A stretch of DNA of 6,338 nt from DATDRM01 sp035291705 (GTDB lineage: Bacteria; Chloroflexota; Anaerolineae; Anaerolineales; UBA4823). The DNA lies in the NCBI GenBank assembly GCA_035291705.1, contig DATDRM010000359.1:1-6338 (forward strand). Reading direction: 5' to 3'. Made by a program: the position numbers and the translations under genes. The notes under the pieces are model-generated. The model had not been told where the DNA came from. It saw only the letters and a list, made by a program, of their open reading frames with translations, and searched no databases. Of the stretch, positions 1 through 5,520 are shown one piece after another. The first letter of the stretch is position 1. Each line of letters starts with the position of its first letter.

Positions 1-14
1 TAATAATTATCTAT

Positions 15-52
15 CTCCCGGAGTCTATACACGACGCCGGGAGTTTCTTTTT
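15..52 (+). terminator. Intrinsic terminator of a convergent gene outside the window
   Basis: A perfect 7-bp inverted repeat (CTCCCGG at 15-21, CCGGGAG at 37-43) encloses a 15-base loop and is followed on the plus strand by TTTCTTTTT at 44-52. The T-tract lies only on the plus-strand side, so the hairpin fits a rightward gene ending left of the window. On the minus strand the bases after the stem are mixed A/T with no T-run, so it would be a poor terminator for the penicillin-binding-protein gene that ends at 128. The long loop lowers confidence slightly. Confidence 0.7.
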
Positions 53-127
53 CCCCCTACCTTACAATTTCATCCCTTGAGTATTTCAAAATCCACGAGG
101 AATTTTTGAGTTAAGGTGTCACTTGCG

Positions 128-3052
128 TTATCGGTCGACGAAGAATTCTGTGATGGCTTCGCTAAAGTTTCCCGCCCGGTCGACAGCGCGCACGCGCAGG
201 ACGTGTCTGCCTAACTCAACCGTCCACGGTGAGACATAGGGGGGCAATGCTAATGACAAAATCATTTGATCATCGACAAAGAACTCAACGGTCACCAATC
301 CCAGGTCATCAGAGGCATCTGCTTGCAGGGTAAGCAGCTTTGTCTCTGGAAAGGGTATTTTTTCACCCCTTGCCGGAAAACGAATGGAGACTTCGGGAGG
401 CTGGTTGTCAACCGTCACCTGAATAGTCGCTGTATCTACATTTTGGTCTTGATCAACTACCAATAGCTGCAGAGTGTATAACCCGTTCAGCCCGGCTGTA
501 TCCCAGACAGCCAGTTGTCCATTCGCAATGGGAGTGTGGCTATCTTCGCCGATCTGTAGCCAGTTAACGGGGTTTAACCCCTGGCCGAACTGGAGGTTGA
601 AGAAGTCAAAATCCTTACCTGAGGCGTGACCCCGGATGGGAACCCAGCCTTTAACACTGGAGAACATGGCTGGAGAGGATATCGCTGAGTTTGCTTCCGG
701 GGTTGTCACCGAATCGATCACGTCGTACGTTTCTGGCAGAAGTGGCAGGCCAGCTGATTGCGCCCAAGTTTCGGCTTCTGGAGGTAGCACCAGGTAGACT
801 CTCCTTTCGACCAACTCAGCGGGTGTAAAAGCGGTGGCTAATCTACCGGTCTCGCGGTTGATTTGAAAGGCGCGAAAAAGCGTGTCTGTGCTCGAGGGTT
901 CGCTGCCGTTTATAAAAACTTCGTCAACCACCATAGGGCAATCGGCAGTGGGCAACATACCAGAGGGATCGCATACTTTAAGTGGGCTGATGCCAGGTGG
1001 AGCAGTCCATTCTTCGTTGGGTTGGTCCTGAAGCGCATATTGAATCACGGCATGCCACAACCCAGCAGACCACTTTGGAGACACGATCGGAGGAGTTTTC
1101 GATTCTGGGTTACCCAGCCAGACGCCGACGACCAATCCAGGAGAATAGCCCACTGTCCAAGAATCAATCTCATCCACGGTGCGACCGATTTTGGCGCCTG
1201 CAGCCCGGCCGATCTCTAACGGGTTTGGGTGACCAAGGCTCGGCCAACGGGCTGTTTCGTCACTCAAGATATTAGTCAACAAATACGCCAGCTGTGAGCT
1301 GATCACTGACCGGCGCAGGGTGCGGCAGTCACCGATTTCCTGCGAGCAGTCTAACCATGTTCTTCCCAGGTGGTCCTCAACGCGCAGCACGGTTTGAGCA
1401 TGCAGACGAGAGGTTGAATCATCCCCTGCAGGAGGATTAAGCGCCTGGCCTACCAGGACGCCCTGGTTGGCGAAGACACCATATGCCTGGGCAATGTTTA
1501 ATAAGGTTGCCTGACCGCCTTGCAGCGGCAGGCGATAAGCTGCCTCTGTGTTGGGTACCTCGAGGGATGCCAGGCCAAGCTGTTTCGCCATACTCCAGAC
1601 TTGCTCGGGTCCCATCTGAACCAGAACCTGAATTGCGGGCACGAGGTAGTCGTTTGCCAGGGCCATGCGTAAACGAATAGGACCATGGAAACGGTCATCT
1701 GGATTGCGTATATCTGCGAATCCTTCCAACAGGCTAGCTGGGATGTCCCAAATCAATGAAGCTGGGCTCATCCCGCGAGTGAAGGCGGTCAGGTAGATGA
1801 ACGGGGTCATCAATGATCCAGGTGGGTGACCTGGCAATCGAGCCGGGTCCTGTCCAGGTGAGGCATCTCCCACCATCGCCAAAACCTGACCGTGAGCAGG
1901 ATCGAGGACTACCACGTTGGCGGCTAAATGTGTATTTGCAGAGAGACTCTCGCCTGGGAGAGTCGGCAACAAGCGGGAGGCCTGGCACGGTGTCTGATCC
2001 CAAGTCAGGACTTCGCCTGGCTGAGGGCTTTTCAGGCGATTTAATTGGGTTTCAGTGGCGCAGTCAGTCTGTGATTGAAGATTGTAGTCGAGGGTAGTTA
2101 TTACACTCAATCCACCGCGGGGTAAGCGATAGGGATTAAGGTATGTTCCCAGCTGTTCGAGGACGAGCTTTGTGAAGGCGGGAGCCAGATTAGGGGAGAG
2201 CTCTACCGGCTGTTGGATTATGAATGCTTGCTGCTTGGCTTGTTCGAATTGTGTGGCAGTGATGAAACCAAGGTCGAACATAGTTTCCAGGAGGCGATCC
2301 TTACGCTCCAATGCGGCTTTGGGTGCATCTATGAGATTGAGAGCGGGGGTCTCGGTAGTAGCCGCTAAAGCAGCTGCCTCCGCCAAGGTCAGGTCGGTTG
2401 CGGATTTCCCGAAATAGGTGAGTGCAGCTGCGTCAGCGCCATACGCAAGCTGGCCGTAGTCGCTGCTGTTCAAGTACCACTCCAAGATTTTCTGACGACC
2501 AAAAGTGGTGGTGATCTGTGCAGCCAAAAGCCTTTCCCTGAGAGCGCGCTTTAGCCCAGGTGATTCATCCCACAATAACAAGTCTGAAACCAGTTTTTGG
2601 GCCAAAGTGGGATGGTTACCCTGGCTGACGCCCTGCCAGGAAAAACCGCCATGGCTCCAGAAATTGGGGTCAGAAGAGGCGATCGTCGCCATAGCCAGGG
2701 CGGCGGGCAGATGAATGGATTGATCCTCATCCAATGTTAAATATCGCCGTTGCGCTGCGCGTGGATTCTGAAGGGAGGCGATCAGATGCTGGCCCGTGCG
2801 ATCATAAAGGCGTGTGGGCTGTAATAACAATCCGGAGGGTGGTTCCAAAAGTAAAGGCAAGCTTTCTGGTGAGGGCATGGCGGATGCCAAACCGGCGTAG
2901 AGGAAGGTACTCCCGATAGCGGTGAACACCGCTATCAAGCAGAGCAGCAAACCAAGGCCAATACCCAATTTTCCAGCCCGGCTGGTTGGGCTGCTGAGGG
3001 CTGTGGCGTGGCGTTGCCGACGCATCTGAATGATCTGGGAAACGGTGGGCAT
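128..3052 (-). CDS. Class A penicillin-binding protein (PBP1C-like) with degenerate active sites; probable pseudoenzyme
   Basis: 974 residues with class A PBP layout: a basic cytoplasmic N-terminus, one transmembrane helix (about 29-55), a GT51 transglycosylase domain (about 105-265), a linker, a transpeptidase domain (about 375-675), a PBP1C-type tail (to about 882) and a final Ig-like domain (about 884-972). Active members polymerise lipid II and cross-link peptidoglycan outside the membrane. Scaffold landmarks are clear: YLN at 193-195, YFGK at 213-216, VVVLDP at 380-385, FHGP at 455-458 and SWTVGY at 631-636. The catalytic residues are mostly gone. GT51 motif 1 reads IASSDPNF (Ser127 where Glu is expected), and motif 2 reads NHPTLAQK instead of GGSTITQQ; motif-3 Glu173 remains. 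In the transpeptidase, SxxK is S413-L-M-T416, SxN is D468-Y-L470, and KTG is K621-I-G623. Only the nucleophile Ser413 and Lys621 survive. The frame has no stop or frameshift, which argues for a maintained non-catalytic role such as scaffold or wall binding. The chosen ATG has no Shine-Dalgarno; the next Met (residue 10) has none either, and MPTVSQIIQ looks like a family-typical start. An in-frame TAG lies three codons upstream. Confidence 0.93.
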   Translation of the reverse strand: MPTVSQIIQMRRQRHATALSSPTSRAGKLGIGLGLLLCLIAVFTAIGSTFLYAGLASAMPSPESLPLLLEPPSGLLLQPTRLYDRTGQHLIASLQNPRAAQRRYLTLDEDQSIHLPAALAMATIASSDPNFWSHGGFSWQGVSQGNHPTLAQKLVSDLLLWDESPGLKRALRERLLAAQITTTFGRQKILEWYLNSSDYGQLAYGADAAALTYFGKSATDLTLAEAAALAATTETPALNLIDAPKAALERKDRLLETMFDLGFITATQFEQAKQQAFIIQQPVELSPNLAPAFTKLVLEQLGTYLNPYRLPRGGLSVITTLDYNLQSQTDCATETQLNRLKSPQPGEVLTWDQTPCQASRLLPTLPGESLSANTHLAANVVVLDPAHGQVLAMVGDASPGQDPARLPGHPPGSLMTPFIYLTAFTRGMSPASLIWDIPASLLEGFADIRNPDDRFHGPIRLRMALANDYLVPAIQVLVQMGPEQVWSMAKQLGLASLEVPNTEAAYRLPLQGGQATLLNIAQAYGVFANQGVLVGQALNPPAGDDSTSRLHAQTVLRVEDHLGRTWLDCSQEIGDCRTLRRSVISSQLAYLLTNILSDETARWPSLGHPNPLEIGRAAGAKIGRTVDEIDSWTVGYSPGLVVGVWLGNPESKTPPIVSPKWSAGLWHAVIQYALQDQPNEEWTAPPGISPLKVCDPSGMLPTADCPMVVDEVFINGSEPSSTDTLFRAFQINRETGRLATAFTPAELVERRVYLVLPPEAETWAQSAGLPLLPETYDVIDSVTTPEANSAISSPAMFSSVKGWVPIRGHASGKDFDFFNLQFGQGLNPVNWLQIGEDSHTPIANGQLAVWDTAGLNGLYTLQLLVVDQDQNVDTATIQVTVDNQPPEVSIRFPARGEKIPFPETKLLTLQADASDDLGLVTVEFFVDDQMILSLALPPYVSPWTVELGRHVLRVRAVDRAGNFSEAITEFFVDR

Positions 3053-3061
3053 GAATAAATT

Positions 3062-3112
3062 CTATATTAAAAAGCCGACAGCGGTACGCCCCCGAGACTG
3101 CTGTCGGCTCAT
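3062..3112 (-). CDS. Possible 16-codon leader peptide upstream of the PBP gene
   Basis: An ATG at 3112-3110 opens a frame reading MSRQQSRGRTAVGFLI that ends with TAG at 3064-3062. GAGGGG (3124-3119) sits six bases before the ATG and is a better ribosome-binding site than anything before the PBP gene. The frame crosses the whole terminator hairpin. Its stop is 9 bases before the PBP start and in the same reading frame. A ribosome translating it would cover the hairpin and then terminate where it could restart on the PBP gene. This is inferred from geometry; frames this short are common by chance. The peptide has three arginines but no strong run of one amino acid as in classical amino-acid attenuators. 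It could instead be the remnant of a longer PBP N-terminus. Confidence 0.4.
   Translation of the reverse strand: MSRQQSRGRTAVGFLI
3069..3109 (-). terminator. Intrinsic terminator/attenuator between recN and the PBP gene
   Basis: A perfect 10-bp inverted repeat (AGCCGACAGC at 3073-3082, GCTGTCGGCT at 3100-3109) with a 17-base loop is followed on the minus strand by a T-run at 3073-3069. The T-run exists only in the leftward direction. It lies about 120 bases after the recN stop and only 16 bases before the PBP start codon. It can therefore end the NAD kinase-recN transcript, and also any transcript started at the promoter-like sequence at 3175-3183. Expression of the PBP would then need readthrough or a promoter overlapping the hairpin. 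Confidence 0.85.
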
Positions 3113-3118
3113 GCAGGA

Positions 3119-3124
3119 CCCCTC
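3119..3124 (-). promoter_or_regulatory. Ribosome-binding site of the leader frame
   Basis: GAGGGG reads on the minus strand, six bases from an ATG at 3112 (eight if only GAGG pairs). The spacing is good. It matters because the downstream PBP ATG is preceded by the AT-rich GAATTTATTC with no Shine-Dalgarno, so translation of the PBP may depend on ribosomes loaded here. Confidence 0.4.
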
Positions 3125-3174
3125 TTGCTCTTCCCCCGGAAACCTGCAAGCAAGTGGGCGATTGGATTTCTCTA

Positions 3175-3183
3175 AGTATAGCA
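3175..3183 (-). promoter_or_regulatory. Extended -10 promoter-like sequence
   Basis: TGCTATACT on the minus strand matches the TGnTATAAT extended -10 pattern with a five-of-six TATACT box (3180-3175). No convincing TTGACA lies 16-18 bases upstream (CCGTTA at 17), but extended -10 promoters often tolerate a weak -35. It lies between the recN stop and the terminator and points toward the PBP gene. It is the best promoter-like site in the gap. Confidence 0.45.
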
Positions 3184-3227
3184 CCAACGGGTTGTTATAA
3201 CGGTGGCAGATCAGAATCTTCATTTTG

Positions 3228-4964
3228 TTAAGTAGGTTTTGAATCGGTCAATGCGTGCGCCGTCTCAAGCATTTCGCGGGCTGAATGCATCGTCGCCGAG
3301 CTTATTTCTCCCAGCATCTGGGCTAATTCCCGGAGGCGGTTTTCCTCGCTGAGATCTATAACTGTGGTGATGGTTCGCCCGTCCTGGAGATGCTTTTGTA
3401 CTTGTAAGTGTTGCTCGCCAAAAGCAGCCAGCTGAGGCAGATGGGTGATACACAGCACCTGGTGATGGCGTGCCAATCGCCAAAGCTTGTGACCGACAAT
3501 ACTGCCAACCCGGCCACCGATCCCTTGGTCGATTTCATCAAAGATCAGCGTGGAGACCTTATCGGCGCGCGCCAGGACGTTCTTCAGCGATAACATCAAC
3601 CGGGAGGTTTCGCCTCCGGAAGCGATGCGAACGAGAGGTTTCAGCCCCTCCCCTGGATTGGGGGCGATCAGGAATTCCACGCGTTCTAAACCGGTGGCGT
3701 CGAAGGCTACGCGGAGTCCTTCGGTGAGGGGTACTCCGTTTGGGTCGGGTCGTTGCTGGAAGTCGATGCTGAATCGAGCTCCGGACATGCGAAGATCAGC
3801 AAGTTCAGCCTCCATCTCCTGATTCAACAGGCCTGCAGCCTGCTGGCGTTTTTGGGAGAGCAATTTGCCACGTTCCCCGAGCTCGGCGAGTAAATTGGCC
3901 TCTTGAATCGCTAGCTCAGCAAGACGCTCACTGGCTCCCTGGATTGTCTCCATCTGCTGGCGGGCGTTGGCCGCGAAACTCAAGATTGCGGGAATTGAGT
4001 CGCCATATTTACGTTTCAAGTTTTGGATCGAGTCGAGTCGCTCCTCAACCTGATCCAGCCGCTTTGGATTGAATTCGATGCTCTCGAAGTAGCTACGCAG
4101 ATCCCTCGCCAGATCGGTGAGGCTGGAGAAGGTACCCTGGATGTCCTCCACCAGCCCAGAGCGTGAGGAGTCGATCCGAGCCAGATCTTGCAGGGCATCC
4201 ATCACTTGGCCGAAGAGATCGATGGCCGAGGGGGCTTCGGGTGTGCCCTCATCGAGGTTGGTCAAAGCTTGCTGAGCCAGAGAGGCGAGAGTCTCGGCGT
4301 TAGCCAACCGGGTGCGCTCTGAGCGCAGATCTTCTTCCTCGCCAGGCTGCAGGCGAGCCGATTCGATCTCATTAATTTGATAGGAAAGCAGATCGATTCT
4401 GCGAGCGGCTTCGCTCTCTGCGAGGCGAAGTTCCTGTATTTCCTTTCGCACGCTGATCAACTGCCGGTACGTGATGCTATAAGCGTGGAGCAAATCCTCT
4501 ACAACGGCATAGCGGTCGAGCAATCCCAGATGCTCGCGCACCCGTAGTAAAGAAAGATGTTCGGATTGCCCGTGGACATCAACGACCAGGTCGCCGAGTT
4601 CACGCAATAGTCCAACGTTGACCGTCCGTCCATTAATCCGGGCCACGCTCCGTCCTTCGAAGCGAATTTCACGCCCCAGGGTGAAATAATCCGGATCGTC
4701 AAGCAACTCTTCGCGCTTGAGGATGGAATGAACATTCGCGCGCACTGCCGGTGTGATTTGGAAGGTGGCTTCAATGGTAGCATTTTTAGCCCCGCTGCGG
4801 ATCATGCTGGCGTCGACACGCCCACCTAGCAGAGTTTCGACGGCATCGATGATAATCGATTTTCCGGCACCGGTTTCACCGGTAAAGGTGACCAGACCTG
4901 GCTTGAAGAGCAATACCAGCCGGTCGATGATAGCGAAATTCTCGATGCGTAGTTCAGTGAGCAT
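3228..4964 (-). CDS. recN: DNA repair protein RecN
   Basis: 578 residues, close to the usual RecN length (about 550-575). RecN is a cytoplasmic SMC-like ATPase that gathers around double-strand breaks and aids recombinational repair. The N-terminal half of the ATPase head has the family-typical opening MLTELRIENFAIID, Walker A GETGAGKS at 29-36, NGR at 111-113 and HGQSEH at 131-136. A long central region, about 145-390, is rich in Glu, Arg, Leu and Gln, as expected for the coiled coil. The C-terminal half has the ABC signature SGGE at 449-452, Walker B LIFDE at 473-477 with Glu477 as the likely catalytic base, and the switch histidine in ITHLPQ (His508). All key residues are intact. The start lies 22 bases after the stop of the zinc-ribbon gene, with an AGAGG element about 13 bases upstream, a rather long spacing. 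It is probably the last gene of the operon; no LexA-type operator is apparent just upstream. Confidence 0.97.
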   Translation of the reverse strand: MLTELRIENFAIIDRLVLLFKPGLVTFTGETGAGKSIIIDAVETLLGGRVDASMIRSGAKNATIEATFQITPAVRANVHSILKREELLDDPDYFTLGREIRFEGRSVARINGRTVNVGLLRELGDLVVDVHGQSEHLSLLRVREHLGLLDRYAVVEDLLHAYSITYRQLISVRKEIQELRLAESEAARRIDLLSYQINEIESARLQPGEEEDLRSERTRLANAETLASLAQQALTNLDEGTPEAPSAIDLFGQVMDALQDLARIDSSRSGLVEDIQGTFSSLTDLARDLRSYFESIEFNPKRLDQVEERLDSIQNLKRKYGDSIPAILSFAANARQQMETIQGASERLAELAIQEANLLAELGERGKLLSQKRQQAAGLLNQEMEAELADLRMSGARFSIDFQQRPDPNGVPLTEGLRVAFDATGLERVEFLIAPNPGEGLKPLVRIASGGETSRLMLSLKNVLARADKVSTLIFDEIDQGIGGRVGSIVGHKLWRLARHHQVLCITHLPQLAAFGEQHLQVQKHLQDGRTITTVIDLSEENRLRELAQMLGEISSATMHSAREMLETAHALTDSKPT

Positions 4965-4986
4965 GCTGCTCTATGCGCCTCTCGGT

Positions 4987-5520
4987 TTAGATTCGGATGC
5001 CAGCGAGGCGATAATAAACAGTAGAGGTCACGATGAAGAAATAGACTCCCTGCCAGATCAAAGGCAAAACAAAACCGAAGCCTATTGAGACTCCTGAAAA
5101 TAAGGAAAGAATGATAATCACCAGCCGGAGTATTGTCGGCAAACCACCTAACGCCACGGCGAGTGCGCTCACCTGGAAGAGCCGCTTCGATCGACGGCGG
5201 CGAATAGCTAGGCGAACGGCTTCAGCGATGATCACCCCAGCGATCGGGGCGACAAAAAGCGTAAAAAAACCCAGGTAACTAACCAAACGGCTGCCAATGT
5301 ATGACAATATGATCCCTACGCTAAAGGCCAGGAGGTAATCATACCATTGAGCAGTTTCAAAACCCTTTTGCTGGTTGCGGACGCAATCCTTACAGCGATA
5401 CCCGGTTGGGGTGAGAACAGCGCATTTAGCACAGATGGGCTTTTCACATCGGTTACAGCGTAAGGTAGTTTCAACATCAGGATGGTTAGCGCAATAAAGC
5501 GTGGGGGGCTGTGAGCTCAT
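4987..5520 (-). CDS. B-box-like zinc-ribbon membrane protein of unknown function
   Basis: 177 residues. The N-terminus (about 9-50) carries eight regularly spaced ligands: Cys10, His13, Cys22, Cys25, Cys30, Cys33, Cys43 and Cys46, as CxxH and CxxC pairs that would bind two zinc ions, as in B-box-type zinc fingers. The rest is hydrophobic, with about four predicted membrane helices (62-80, 83-106, 114-141, 144-168). A strongly basic loop, RRRRSKR (107-113), separates helices 2 and 3 and probably faces the cytoplasm, which with four helices would place the zinc domain there too. Its ATG overlaps the NAD kinase stop as ATGA, so translation is likely coupled; only a weak AGGT precedes it. Small proteins with an N-terminal B-box-like domain and membrane helices occur in many bacteria without an assigned role. 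I infer no enzymatic activity; a membrane sensor or adaptor is possible but unproven. Confidence 0.85.
   Translation of the reverse strand: MSSQPPTLYCANHPDVETTLRCNRCEKPICAKCAVLTPTGYRCKDCVRNQQKGFETAQWYDYLLAFSVGIILSYIGSRLVSYLGFFTLFVAPIAGVIIAEAVRLAIRRRRSKRLFQVSALAVALGGLPTILRLVIIILSLFSGVSIGFGFVLPLIWQGVYFFIVTSTVYYRLAGIRI

Larger units (their letters stand above)
3069..3168 (-). ncRNA. Candidate structured leader or small RNA, about 100 nt
   Basis: If transcription starts about seven bases after the -10-like box, the RNA begins near 3168 and ends in the terminator T-run. Potential pairings: TGCAGG (3112-3117 on the plus strand) with CCTGCA (3143-3148), enclosing a TTCC/GGAA hairpin (3131-3134 with 3138-3141). 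CTTGC (3124-3128) could pair with GCAAG at 3150-3154, which crosses the first helix and would give an H-type pseudoknot. CGCCC (3087-3091), inside the terminator loop, could pair with GGGCG (3156-3160). I compared it from memory with SRP RNA and common riboswitches and recognised none. It may be a stand-alone small RNA, the attenuated PBP leader, or simply the recN 3' untranslated region. Confidence 0.35.

Noticed and set aside
15..43. The left hairpin as terminator of the PBP gene
   Set aside because: No T-run follows it on the minus strand; the T-run lies on the plus-strand side.
863..1219. Plus-strand open frames inside the PBP gene
   Set aside because: They are antisense to a well-supported 974-codon gene and show no family features or convincing ribosome-binding sites.
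128..3052. Calling the PBP a pseudogene
   Set aside because: The frame is uninterrupted, all domains are present, and scaffold residues are preserved. Only catalytic positions differ, which fits a pseudoenzyme better than decay.
2802..3149. 115-codon minus-strand frame overlapping the PBP start, opening with TTG
   Set aside because: It lies mostly in another frame of the PBP gene, lacks any recognisable domain and has a non-ATG start; treated as a shadow.
3069..3168. SRP (4.5S) RNA in the recN-PBP gap
   Set aside because: There is a loose resemblance around AGGTTTCCGGGGGAAG, but the conserved GGTCCGGAAGGAAGCAGCC core and the long single hairpin are absent.
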